Shown one piece after another: positions 20,920 to 32,003 of a DNA stretch of 64,000 bases. The notes below the pieces were generated by a model. It worked only from the letters and a program-made list of their open reading frames with translations, did not search any database and was not told the origin of the DNA. Every line of letters starts with the position of its first letter. The first letter of the stretch is position 1. A program made the position numbers and the translations under genes. Origin of the DNA: Sphingomonas abaci (GTDB lineage: Bacteria > Pseudomonadota > Alphaproteobacteria > Sphingomonadales > Sphingomonadaceae); assembly GCF_014199625.1 (NCBI RefSeq), contig NZ_JACHNY010000003.1, positions 248,001 through 312,000 on the forward strand. Reading direction: 5' to 3'.

Positions 20920-22368
20920 ATGCCCACCGGAACAGAATTACCGTCCACGCCACAGCTTTTTGTTCCAAACATCTTGGTGCTGAGATGTGATTTTCAAGAC
21001 CTTGACCCAACCGTGTTGCCTAATGCGGTCATCTCCTTCTGCAACTGGTGTATCCATGAGGCTGACCTGCCAAGCGAATGTGTGCAGCCGGACGCTTGGC
21101 TGTTATATTGCACCAGTTTTTATGTAGGACAGGTATGCAACGGTGGGCATGGACAGTTTGCCGGTAATAGCGGAATGGATCATGCTTTCTTGGCTGAAGT
21201 CGATGCTGGATTGGAGGCATTCGGACTGAACGAGCTGAGGGAAAATTTTGATCAGTTTGTCGGTATTATGTTGGCTGACCAAGCGCTCCATGACAAGGTT
21301 GTGGATGGTTGCGGCTTTGGCGACATTCCGTCCGTTATCGAAACACTCGACGACAAATTCCTGGACTTATTCGATGTTGATCAATTCAGTCGGCGCGCCT
21401 CGGAGTGGCTACGTTGCAATCCACACGTACTGGCTCTGACCCCGGCGGAAAAATGGGCTGAGGAAAAGAAGATCATTGCTCAGACAGGTGGCACGTCTGG
21501 TCCGCCGGCGCATCCGGCCACGAAGACTGGTGACTTCTGGACGGGGTATTTCGATACACGCCCGCCTATCACCACACGGGACGATTTTGAAGCAGAGGCG
21601 GCCCGGCTCCGGAAGGCGTTCGAGGTTGCTATGTTAGAGGATGATGAAAATGGGATCGACGCGGTAATCGCTGGCTATCGGGCGTTGCAGGACGCCTGCC
21701 CCCCGGACAACCGCCAGCGATGGAGCAAACAGGTGCTGCATCTGAAAAGCCAGCTATTGTTGGCGGGTGAACGCTGGGGGCGGACGGACCTGCTGGATCA
21801 GGCTGCCGATGCCATCAGGCAATCCATAGCGGAAGATGGAGACAAGGCAGAGGGTCCCAACGCGGCCTTTGCGTGGCGTGCGCTAGGCGAGGCGCTGGTC
21901 GGCCTCGCGCAAATCAACCCTGCCAGGATTTCCGCCATGCCCGAGGCGCTAGCAGCCTTCGACCGGTCTATCGCCATCGAGGAAGCTAGTGCTGGCGGTC
22001 GGGATATAGGAGCCGCAGGTGAAAATTGGATTGGGAAAGCTGAGGCGATGATCTTGCTCGCCAAAGAAGAGGATTATGCCGCCCGACTGTCGATGGCCAG
22101 AGCGCTGCTAGACGAGGCCCCCAAATTACAGACCATGGCTGGCCCTGCGCGCATGGCGGCTGCCCGCGCCGATTTGTTGTTAATGTCGCCGTACGATGAC
22201 ATCACCGAGGCCGTGAAGCGGCGCACCCGGCATATGCTTGACGATGCAATAGCATGCGAACGGGATAATGATGGCGCAATTTGGTCCAGCCCATTTCGTC
22301 TCAAGCGCCTGCAACATCTACGCGCGCATCCTCGCTTGGCTGCGGCTGATGACACATTGAGTATGTGA
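20920..22368 (+). CDS. Low-GC hypothetical protein with DMP19-like (DUF4375) N-terminal region
   Basis: 482 aa. Residues about 35-180 contain the pattern SFYVGQVCNGGHGQFAGNSG, resembling the YxxQVxNGGxxQF core of DMP19-like (DUF4375) proteins. A linker (about 180-215) follows. The C-terminal half is all-helical with repeating Ala-rich helix pairs (residues about 230-460), compatible with TPR-like repeats. No signal peptide or membrane helix. Codon use is visibly less GC-rich than in glnD and mutS on either side (TTA, ATT, TAT and TTT codons are common), suggesting horizontal acquisition. AGGA lies 10 nt before the ATG. Some DUF4375 proteins occur with polymorphic toxin immunity genes, but no toxin gene is adjacent. 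Function unknown. Confidence 0.7.
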   Translation: MPTGTELPSTPQLFVPNILVLRCDFQDLDPTVLPNAVISFCNWCIHEADLPSECVQPDAWLLYCTSFYVGQVCNGGHGQFAGNSGMDHAFLAEVDAGLEAFGLNELRENFDQFVGIMLADQALHDKVVDGCGFGDIPSVIETLDDKFLDLFDVDQFSRRASEWLRCNPHVLALTPAEKWAEEKKIIAQTGGTSGPPAHPATKTGDFWTGYFDTRPPITTRDDFEAEAARLRKAFEVAMLEDDENGIDAVIAGYRALQDACPPDNRQRWSKQVLHLKSQLLLAGERWGRTDLLDQAADAIRQSIAEDGDKAEGPNAAFAWRALGEALVGLAQINPARISAMPEALAAFDRSIAIEEASAGGRDIGAAGENWIGKAEAMILLAKEEDYAARLSMARALLDEAPKLQTMAGPARMAAARADLLLMSPYDDITEAVKRRTRHMLDDAIACERDNDGAIWSSPFRLKRLQHLRAHPRLAAADDTLSM

Positions 22369-22516
22369 AACCACATGGAGCAGATATCCAGGGCTGTGCT
22401 GTGGAAATCTGCCGTGCCGCGCAGCCGCGCTTCGGTGCGCCTAGTACCGAGCCTCTCTGCGCGCGCGGACCTCCGCGCGAACCACGTCGCCCGACTCACA
22501 CGGAGGTGGTACCGCC

Positions 22517-25111
<2,595 letters not shown>

Positions 25112-25244
25112 AAGGCGATCAGTTCAGCAAGGACGGGCATCCCGGGGGACGCCGGACAGGGGGATGAAGCGGGGAGATCGCTGGCCTAGCCGAGGATTGT
25201 CTCCGGCACCATCTCTCCCCTTCGTCTTCCTTGCACCTGATGGC

Positions 25245-25523
25245 TCAGGGCCGGCTGCGCGCCTTCCACAGCGCGAGCGAGCCGACACCGGCCAGCGCGA
25301 GGGCGAGCAGGAAGCCGATGCCCGCGCCCAGCCGCGCGCCGCCCGGACCATCCAGCAGGCCACCGGCCGCCAGGCCGAGGATGGGGAAGATGACGAGCGC
25401 GAGGCATCCGATCATGACCATGGCGAAAACGAATATGAACGTGCGCCCGTCCTGTCCACCGACCCGGCGAGCGGCCCGGCCGGCGGACATCGCCCTGTCG
25501 GTGGATGTCGTAGGGTAAACCAT
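25245..25523 (-). CDS. 92-aa two-helix membrane protein
   Basis: Unrecognised. A polar N-terminus (about 27 residues, basic) is followed by two hydrophobic helices: TFIFVFAMVMIGCLALVIF near residues 28-46 and LGAGIGFLLALALAGVGSLA near 65-84. The end is basic (LWKARSRP). AGGA lies about 9 nt before the ATG at 25523; an internal ATG (residue 12) is an alternative. It is divergent from maeB and upstream of mutS on the same strand, with 133 nt before the mutS start. Confidence 0.6.
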   Translation of the reverse strand: MVYPTTSTDRAMSAGRAARRVGGQDGRTFIFVFAMVMIGCLALVIFPILGLAAGGLLDGPGGARLGAGIGFLLALALAGVGSLALWKARSRP

Positions 25524-25604
25524 GGCATCCGATCCTGCGTGACGGGTTGAAAGCCGTCCGCGAAACCGCCAAAGCCGCTGCAAAATACGCGGGAGCCAGA
25601 TGCC

Positions 25605-27863
25605 ATGTCCGACGTCGTCAACGTGCAATTTTCGGAACGCGAGGCGCTGCTGTTCCATTCCGAGGGCCGCCCCGGCAAGCTGGAGATCGTCGCCACCAAG
25701 CCGATGGCGACGCAGCGCGATCTGGCGCTGGCCTATTCGCCCGGTGTCGCGGTGCCGGTGCAGGCGATCGCCGACGATCCCGCCACCGCCTATGACTATA
25801 CCGCCAAGGGCAATCTGGTCGCCGTCATCTCCAATGGCACCGCGATCCTGGGCATGGGCAATCTGGGCGCGCTCGCCTCCAAGCCGGTGATGGAGGGCAA
25901 GGCGGTGCTGTTCAAGCGCTTCGCCGATGTCGATTCGATCGATATCGAGCTGAAGACCGAGGATGTCGACCGGATCATCGACGCGGTCGAGTTGATGGAG
26001 CCGAGTTTCGGCGGCATCAACCTGGAGGATATCAAGGCCCCGGAATGCTTCATCATCGAGCAGACGCTGCGCGAGCGGATGAACATCCCGGTCTTCCATG
26101 ACGATCAGCACGGCACCGCGATCATCTGCACCGCCGGCCTGATCAACGCCTGCCTGCTGACCAACCGCCGCATCGAGGACATCAAGGTGGTGGTGAACGG
26201 CGCGGGCGCGGCGGCGATCGCCTGCACCGAGCTGATGAAGGCGATGGGCGTTCGCCACGACAATGTCCTGATGTGCGACCGCACCGGCGTGATCTATCAG
26301 GGCCGCGACGACGTGAACCAGTGGCAGTCCGCGCACGCCGCGCGCACGGAGGCGCGCACCCTGACCGAGGCGCTGGTCGGCGCCGACGTGTTCATCGGCC
26401 TCTCGGCGGCGGGCGCGCTGAAGCCGGAAATGGTCAAGGACATGGCTCCGTCGCCGATCATCTTCGCGATGGCCAATCCGGAGCCGGAGATCCGCCCCGA
26501 ACTGGCCAAGGCGGCGCGGCCCGACGCGATCATCGCCACCGGCCGGTCGGACTATCCGAACCAGGTCAACAACGTGCTGTGCTTCCCCTTCATCTTCCGC
26601 GGCGCGCTGGACGTGCGGGCGAGCGCGATCAACGACGCGATGAAGATCGCCGCCGCCAACGCCATCGCCGAACTGGCGCGCGAGCGGGTGCCCGAGGAGG
26701 TCGCGATCGCGTACGGCGTCCGCCACAGCTTCGGCCCCGAATATATCATCCCCGCGCCGTTCGACCCGCGGCTGATGGAGCTGGTGCCCTCGGCGGTCGC
26801 CAAGGCGGCGATGGACTCCGGCGTCGCCAGCCGGCCGATCCTCGACATGGACCGTTACCGCCAGGCGCTGCGCGAGCGGTTGAACCCGACCACCTCGCTT
26901 CTCACGCTCGCCTATGAGGGTGCGCGCGCGCATCCCAAGCGGGTGCTGTTCGCCGAGGGCGAGGAGGAGGTGGTGCTGCGCGCCGCCATCTCGTTCAAGG
27001 AGGGCGGCTACGGCACCCCGGTTCTGGTCGGCCGCGACGACGTGCACGACCGCCTCCGCGCGCTGGGCGTGACCAAGCCGGAGGAATATGAGGTCCACAA
27101 CAGCCGGCATTCACCGCTGGTGCCCAAGATGGTCGACTTCCTGTACAAGCGCCTGCAACGCCGCGGCTTCCTGCACCGCGACGTGGAGCGGATGATCAAC
27201 CAGGATCGCAACATCTTCGCGTCGGTCATGCTCCAGCTCGGCGAGGCGGATGCGATGATCACCGGCATCACCCGCACCTGGGCGCATACGATGCGCGAGG
27301 TGAAGCGGGTGATCGATCCGGAGCCGGGCCGCACCCCCTTTGGCATCCACATCCTGGTCGGACAGAGTCACACCGTCTTCATCGCCGACACCACGGTGAA
27401 CGAGCGGCCGAGCGCCGAGGAGCTGGCCGACATCGCCGAGCAGACCGCGCAGGTCGCGCGCCGCATGGGCCACGAGCCGCGCGTCGCCTTCCTGAGCTAT
27501 TCGACCTTCGGCAATCCGGAGGGCCATTACCTCGATAACATCCGCGCCGCGGTGGGCGTGCTCGACGGTCGGCAGGTCGGTTTCGAATATGAGGGCGAGA
27601 TGGCCCCGGATGCCGCGCTCAACCCGCGCCAGCTGGCCAACTATCCGTTCGCGCGCCTGTCCGGCCCCGCCAACGTCCTGATCATGCCGGGCCTGCAATC
27701 GGCCAATATCTCCGCCAAGCTGCTGCGCGAGCTGGGCGGCGACACGATGATCGGACCAATGCTGATCGGCCTGGAGAAGCCGGTGCAGATCGCGCCCATG
27801 GCCTCCACCGCCGGGGAGTTGGTGACGCTGGCGGTGCTGGCGGCGGGAGGAGTCGCGCGCTGA
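25605..27863 (+). CDS. maeB: NADP-dependent malic enzyme (malic-PTA fusion)
   Basis: 752 aa. It oxidatively decarboxylates malate to pyruvate with NADP reduction. The malic enzyme part (residues 1-430) shows LAYSPGVAVPVQAI, FHDDQHGTAIICTAGL and the nucleotide-binding NGAGAAAIACTELM. The C-terminal part (about 430-752) is a phosphotransacetylase-like regulatory domain (RVLFAEGEEEVVLRAA, MNQDRN-like DRNIFASVMLQLGEADAMI), the MaeB architecture that senses acetyl-CoA. GGGAG stands 9 nt before the ATG. The downstream cyclophilin begins 1 nt after the stop, so the two are cotranscribed. Confidence 0.95.
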   Translation: MSDVVNVQFSEREALLFHSEGRPGKLEIVATKPMATQRDLALAYSPGVAVPVQAIADDPATAYDYTAKGNLVAVISNGTAILGMGNLGALASKPVMEGKAVLFKRFADVDSIDIELKTEDVDRIIDAVELMEPSFGGINLEDIKAPECFIIEQTLRERMNIPVFHDDQHGTAIICTAGLINACLLTNRRIEDIKVVVNGAGAAAIACTELMKAMGVRHDNVLMCDRTGVIYQGRDDVNQWQSAHAARTEARTLTEALVGADVFIGLSAAGALKPEMVKDMAPSPIIFAMANPEPEIRPELAKAARPDAIIATGRSDYPNQVNNVLCFPFIFRGALDVRASAINDAMKIAAANAIAELARERVPEEVAIAYGVRHSFGPEYIIPAPFDPRLMELVPSAVAKAAMDSGVASRPILDMDRYRQALRERLNPTTSLLTLAYEGARAHPKRVLFAEGEEEVVLRAAISFKEGGYGTPVLVGRDDVHDRLRALGVTKPEEYEVHNSRHSPLVPKMVDFLYKRLQRRGFLHRDVERMINQDRNIFASVMLQLGEADAMITGITRTWAHTMREVKRVIDPEPGRTPFGIHILVGQSHTVFIADTTVNERPSAEELADIAEQTAQVARRMGHEPRVAFLSYSTFGNPEGHYLDNIRAAVGVLDGRQVGFEYEGEMAPDAALNPRQLANYPFARLSGPANVLIMPGLQSANISAKLLRELGGDTMIGPMLIGLEKPVQIAPMASTAGELVTLAVLAAGGVAR

Positions 27864-27864
27864 G

Positions 27865-28530
27865 ATGCTGAAATCCTTGTACCCGGTGGCGATCGCGTGC
27901 TTGATCGCCACTTCCGCCGGCGGCGCACGGCCGGCGGACCCGACCGGCCCCCGGCCGGGGATCGTCCGGGTGCGGCTGGAGACGAGCGCGGGGCCGATCC
28001 TGCTCGCGCTCGACGCCCGCCGCGCGCCGAAGACGGTCGAGAACTTCATGGCCTATGTCGATGACGGGCGGTTCGACGGGACCAGCTTCTACCGCGCCGC
28101 GCGGAGCAAGGCCGATCCGAAGACCGGCTTCATCCAGGCGGGCATCCGGCAGGACGCGCGCCGCATCCTGCCGCCCTTCCCGCTGGAGACGACGAAGATG
28201 ACCGGCATCCGTCATCTCGACGCCACCGTTTCAATGGCGCGGGCGGCGAGCCCCGCCTCGGCTGGGGGCAATTTCGTCATCACCATCGGCCCCGCGCCGC
28301 AAATGGATTGGCGGCCGGACTTCCCTGGCTATGCCGCCTTCGGCCATGCGGTGGCGGGGATGGACGTGGCCCGCCGCATCCTGGCCCTGCCGTCGGGCGG
28401 CGGGTTCGATGCGTTCAAGGGGCAGATGATCCTCAAGCCGGTGACGCTGATCCGCGCCGTGCGGCTCGACGGCAAGCCCAAGCCGACCGGGCAGCCGAAA
28501 GTGTGGCTGCTGATGCAGGGGCGGCGATAG
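27865..28530 (+). CDS. Exported cyclophilin-type peptidyl-prolyl isomerase
   Basis: 221 aa. A hydrophobic N-terminal segment (MLKSLYPVAIACLIATSAGG) predicts export, so it should act on periplasmic proteins. The cyclophilin core runs from about residue 33 (VRVRLETSAGPILLALD). Active-site landmarks are present: Arg in FDGTSFYRAARS, Gln in GFIQAGIRQ, and Phe in SAGGNFVITIG. The usual Trp position reads differently (PAPQMDWRPDFPGYAAFG), with a short insertion relative to E. coli PpiA/B. It starts 1 nt after maeB and converges on the SDR gene across a dispersed inverted repeat. Confidence 0.88.
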   Translation: MLKSLYPVAIACLIATSAGGARPADPTGPRPGIVRVRLETSAGPILLALDARRAPKTVENFMAYVDDGRFDGTSFYRAARSKADPKTGFIQAGIRQDARRILPPFPLETTKMTGIRHLDATVSMARAASPASAGGNFVITIGPAPQMDWRPDFPGYAAFGHAVAGMDVARRILALPSGGGFDAFKGQMILKPVTLIRAVRLDGKPKPTGQPKVWLLMQGRR

Positions 28531-28559
28531 AGGCGGTCGGCTCCACCATTTTCCGACCT

Positions 28560-28664
28560 GTTCCCCGGCGAATGCCGGGGCCCAGTTCGAAAGATCGGAG
28601 TAGCGGAGCGTAAACCTTCCCGCAAAGCGTCTCCGCAAATAGGCCCCGGCCTTCGCCGGGAAAC
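28560..28664. repeat. Dispersed imperfect inverted repeat, copy A
   Basis: The left arm (28560-28583, core CCCCGGCGAATGCCGGGG) pairs imperfectly with the right arm (28642-28664, core CCCCGGCCTTCGCCGGG) across about 58 nt. The same arms recur at 45362-45463 and 61211-61297, with a half-copy at 37865-37891. It lies between convergent genes. Confidence 0.65.
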
Positions 28665-28689
28665 AGAAGGGGGTGCGGCAAGCGGCGTC

Positions 28690-29475
28690 TCACCCGTCGA
28701 TGCTGGTTCCCAGCGCGGCATGGACCAGCCCGCCATCGACGGTGATCGTCTCGCCCACCACATAGTCCCCGGCGCGCGACGCCAGGTAGATGGCCGCCGC
28801 CGCCATGTCCTCCGGCGCGCCGATCCGCCCCGCCGGGATCGCCTGCGCCACCGCATCGCCATGGTCGCGGGCCGCGCGGTTCATCTCGCTGGCGAAGGCG
28901 CCCGGCGCGATCGAGGTGACGACGATCCGGTCACGGATCAGCCGCGCCGCCATCCGCTTGGTCAGGTAGATCAGCGCCGCCTTGGACGCGTGATAGCTAT
29001 AGGTCTCCCACGGGTTGAGCCGCTGCCCATCGATCGAGGTGATGTTGATGACCTTGGCGGGCCGCGCCACGCCCGCCGCCTTCAGCAGCGGATGCAGCGC
29101 CTGGGTCAGGAAGAAAGGCGACTTGACGTTCAGGTCCATCACCTTGTCCCAGCCCTGTTCGGGGAAGTCCTCGAACGCCACGCCCCAGGCGGCGCCGGCA
29201 TTGTTGACCAATATGTCGAGCCGCTCCTCGCGCTCCGCCAAGGCGGCCGCGAGCGCGCGGCAGCCCTCCACGGTCGCGACATCGACGGGCAGGGGGATGC
29301 AGTCCGGCCCCAGTTCCTCGGCCGTCGCTGCGCAGGCCGCCGCCTTGCGCGCGGCGATATAGACCCTGGCTCCTTGCGCCAGGAACCCCTCGGCGATCAT
29401 CCGGCCGATGCCCCGGCTGCCGCCCGTGACCAGGGCGACGCGGCCATCCAGGCGGAACAGGCTGCTGCAATCCAT
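28690..29475 (-). CDS. Short-chain dehydrogenase/reductase
   Basis: 261 aa, classical SDR. The cofactor motif TGGSRGIG is near residue 17, NNAGAA near 90, catalytic Ser in INITSIDG, and YSYHASK gives the Tyr/Lys pair near residue 165. The C-terminus (GDYVVGETITVDGGL) is typical. Arg-rich context after the first strand (AARKAAAC) suggests NADP preference, but this is weak. AGGAG lies 7 nt before the ATG at 29475; the frame is open further upstream without support. Substrate unknown; such enzymes are often annotated as 3-oxoacyl-ACP reductase-like without proof. Confidence 0.9.
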   Translation of the reverse strand: MDCSSLFRLDGRVALVTGGSRGIGRMIAEGFLAQGARVYIAARKAAACAATAEELGPDCIPLPVDVATVEGCRALAAALAEREERLDILVNNAGAAWGVAFEDFPEQGWDKVMDLNVKSPFFLTQALHPLLKAAGVARPAKVINITSIDGQRLNPWETYSYHASKAALIYLTKRMAARLIRDRIVVTSIAPGAFASEMNRAARDHGDAVAQAIPAGRIGAPEDMAAAAIYLASRAGDYVVGETITVDGGLVHAALGTSIDG

Positions 29476-29680
29476 CGGCGCTCTCCTATCGTTTCGGACA
29501 GGGTAGAAGCTTGCCGAGGCGCTGGATAGCTGGGGAAATAGGGTAGGCGTCCTGACCTGACAGGGCGTTGGACGGTGCGGTAACACGCTTCGTCGGATAT
29601 GGTTCCCGCGTCCCTTTCCTTTTTCCGAAGGGGCCCGTAGCCGACCCTCACACCGATTGAGAGCCGGGGGGTTCCCGAAG

Positions 29681-30226
29681 ATGATCAAGGCGTTGGCAGC
29701 GCGTTTCGCGCTGGTGGTTTCGTGCGGCCTGATGATGGCTGCCCCGGCGGCGGCCCAGTTCTGGCAGTGCGCGCCCTATGCCCGCGAGATTTCGGGTATC
29801 GACATCCATGGCAACGCCAATACCTGGTGGTCGCAGGCCGAGGGTCGTTATGCGCGCGGCCACGCTCCGCAGGTCGGTGCGGTGCTGGCGTTCGAGGCGA
29901 CCCGCCGGATGCGCGTCGGCCACGTCGCGATGGTGTCCAAGGTCGTGAGCGACCGCGAGGTGCTGCTGACCCATGCCAACTGGTCGCGCCGCGGCGGGAT
30001 CGAGACCGACGTCCGCGCGGTCGACGTCTCGGCGGCGGGCGACTGGAGCGAGGTGAAGGTCTGGTACGGGCCGCAGCACGACCTGGGCACCTCCAGCTAC
30101 CCGGTCAAGGGCTTCATCTATGCCGGCCACGCACCCGAAGCCGCCGATCCGGTCGCCCCGGTGGAATATGCCCATGGCTTCGACCGCGCGTCGGGCATCC
30201 TGACCTTCGCCGCCCCGACCCGCTGA
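29681..30226 (+). CDS. Exported CHAP-domain protein
   Basis: 181 aa from the ATG at 29681. The signal peptide (MIKALAARFALVVSCGLMMA, cleavage after AAAQ) leads to a CHAP domain. The catalytic Cys sits in FWQCAPYARE near residue 29, the His in RVGHVAMV near residue 86, and LTHANWSRRGG follows. CHAP enzymes are cysteine amidases that usually cut peptidoglycan peptides or glutathionylspermidine. Sphingomonads carry several small versions of this type with no assigned substrate. It converges with msrB, with 8 nt between stop codons. Confidence 0.85.
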   Translation: MIKALAARFALVVSCGLMMAAPAAAQFWQCAPYAREISGIDIHGNANTWWSQAEGRYARGHAPQVGAVLAFEATRRMRVGHVAMVSKVVSDREVLLTHANWSRRGGIETDVRAVDVSAAGDWSEVKVWYGPQHDLGTSSYPVKGFIYAGHAPEAADPVAPVEYAHGFDRASGILTFAAPTR

Positions 30227-30234
30227 TCGATCGT

Positions 30235-30732
30235 TCAGGCGGGGCGGAAGGTCATCGCCGCGCCGTTCATGCAATAGCGTTTGCCGGTCGGCTTCGGCCC
30301 GTCGTCGAAGACATGGCCCAGATGGCCACCACAGCGATCGCAATGCACCTCCGTTCGCCGCATCAGCATTGACCGGTCGGTCGTGGTGCCGACGCTGCCC
30401 GGCAATGACGCCCAGAAGCTGGGCCAGCCGGTGCCGCTGTCGAACTTCGTGCGCGAACTGAACAGCGGTTGCGCACAACCCTTGCACAGGAAACGCCCGT
30501 CGCGATGCTCGGCGTTGAGCGGGCTGGAATAGGGACGCTCGGTCCCCTCATGCCGCAGCACGTCATAGGCGGCGGGATCGAGCCGCTGGCGCCATTCGGC
30601 GTCGCTATGCTGAACGGGATAGGTGGGCGCGGCCTCCGCCCGGCTGCCGCGACAGCCGATCAGCGCCAGCGCGGCACTGGCCAGGCCCGCGAGACCCAGA
30701 AAGCCGCGACGATCGGATGAGTGTTCCATCAT
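30235..30732 (-). CDS. msrB: Peptide-methionine (R)-S-oxide reductase, Tat-lipoprotein form
   Basis: 165 aa. It reduces methionine-R-sulfoxide in proteins. The MsrB domain (residues 48-165) has both zinc CxxC pairs (CKGC and CDRCGGHLGHVF) and the catalytic Cys in KRYCMNGAAM. The N-terminus is unusual: a twin-arginine motif (SDRRGFLGLAG), a hydrophobic stretch and a lipobox LIGC. It should be exported folded and lipid-anchored, repairing envelope proteins. ATGATG gives two adjacent starts (30732 or 30729), preceded by AGG. The ABC exporter genes upstream on the same strand begin 38 nt further on. Confidence 0.93.
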   Translation of the reverse strand: MMEHSSDRRGFLGLAGLASAALALIGCRGSRAEAAPTYPVQHSDAEWRQRLDPAAYDVLRHEGTERPYSSPLNAEHRDGRFLCKGCAQPLFSSRTKFDSGTGWPSFWASLPGSVGTTTDRSMLMRRTEVHCDRCGGHLGHVFDDGPKPTGKRYCMNGAAMTFRPA

Positions 30733-30770
30733 CCTGATATAAGATGGGTTCAACCGCTTTCGAGAGGGGT

Positions 30771-32003
30771 CTAGCCGACCTTGCGGGCCCGCCGCCAGAA
30801 GGGCGTGGCGCTGCCCGATTGCAGCACGCCGCGCCGGAACAGCCGGGCGCCGACCGTGACGAACAGCACCACCCACAGCATCTGCCAAGGCAGGGCCAGC
30901 AGGTGCGGCCAGACCTGCGGCGCGTTCGCCGCGCGGCCCGCCATGGCGAAGGGGGACGACAACGGGAAAATCTCCGCCACCGTCGCGATCCAGCTATCCG
31001 GCCGGCGCGCGGCGGCGGAGGCGAGGACGAACATGCCGACCTGGATCAGCGTGATCGGCAGCGACAGCATCTGGATCTCGCGCGGGGTCGAGGCCTGCGC
31101 GCCCAGGCCCAGGAAGACCGAGCCAAGCAGCAGATAGGCCATGGAGAAATAGGCGGCGAACAGCAGCGCGAAGGCCGGTCCGCCGATCGCGGGCGCGATG
31201 TCGCCGATCGCGCCGGCGGCGGCGGGCGGCAACAGGCTCGCGACCTGCGTCACGATCGTCCCCCAGAAGCCGACGAACAGCAGCGCCACCCCGAACATGC
31301 CGATCAGCTTGCCGCCGAACACCGCCTCCAGCGGCACGGCGGCGGCCAGCACCTCGATCACCTTGTTGTTGCGCTCCTCGGCCATGGTGCCGACCACCTG
31401 GCTGGCGAGGAAGAGCGTCAGGAAGAAAATGCCGAACACCGCGAAGAAGCCGGCCTGGTGCTGGCCGGTGATCGAGGTCGTTCGCCGCTCGACCACGGTG
31501 CGCGTCGCGGCGACGCGGGGCAGGTCGCCGCCGAGCCGCTCGGCCGCCAGCGTCGCCTGCGCCAGCGCGTCCATATAGTCACCGGTGCGCCGGTTGCGCG
31601 GGGCGAGCAGCAGCTGCGGCCGGTCGAGCGGGCCGTAGAGCACGGCGTCGACGTCGCGCGTGCGATCCGCCATCAGCGCGCGCGCCTGCGCGGCGGGATC
31701 GCGGCCGGGCGACTGGATCAGCAGGTCGGACGGCGTGTCGTCACGGCGATAGAGCGCGCGCAGCCGCACATCCTCGCGCCGCATCATATCAGCGGTGGCG
31801 GGGGCGACGATCGCGACGATCCGGCTCTTGTCGGCGGTGCTGTCGTCCATCGCCGCCGCGCTCATGCCGCCAAGCGCGCTCAGCGAGCCCATCAGCGCGG
31901 GCGCGAACAGGAAGAGGAGGAAGATGGGCGTGAATACCGTGGCGACGAAGTCGCGCCGGGCGATCGTCAGCATCTGGCGCAGCGAACGGGGCAGGCGGCT
32001 CAT
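30771..32003 (-). CDS. ABC-2 type transporter permease (NatB-like)
   Basis: 410 aa. The N-terminal membrane helix (RRDFVATVFTPIFLLFLFAP) is followed by a large periplasmic loop of about 150 residues, then a cluster of five hydrophobic helices from about residue 180 (FGIFFLTLFLASQVVGTMAEERNNKVIE...). The MAEERNNKVIE segment between helices is a hallmark of NatB/YhaP-like exporters, where the family interacts with its ATPase. The start overlaps the ATPase stop by 4 nt, so the two are translationally coupled. The substrate is not predictable (Na+ or a peptide in characterised relatives). Confidence 0.88.
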   Translation of the reverse strand: MSRLPRSLRQMLTIARRDFVATVFTPIFLLFLFAPALMGSLSALGGMSAAAMDDSTADKSRIVAIVAPATADMMRREDVRLRALYRRDDTPSDLLIQSPGRDPAAQARALMADRTRDVDAVLYGPLDRPQLLLAPRNRRTGDYMDALAQATLAAERLGGDLPRVAATRTVVERRTTSITGQHQAGFFAVFGIFFLTLFLASQVVGTMAEERNNKVIEVLAAAVPLEAVFGGKLIGMFGVALLFVGFWGTIVTQVASLLPPAAAGAIGDIAPAIGGPAFALLFAAYFSMAYLLLGSVFLGLGAQASTPREIQMLSLPITLIQVGMFVLASAAARRPDSWIATVAEIFPLSSPFAMAGRAANAPQVWPHLLALPWQMLWVVLFVTVGARLFRRGVLQSGSATPFWRRARKVG

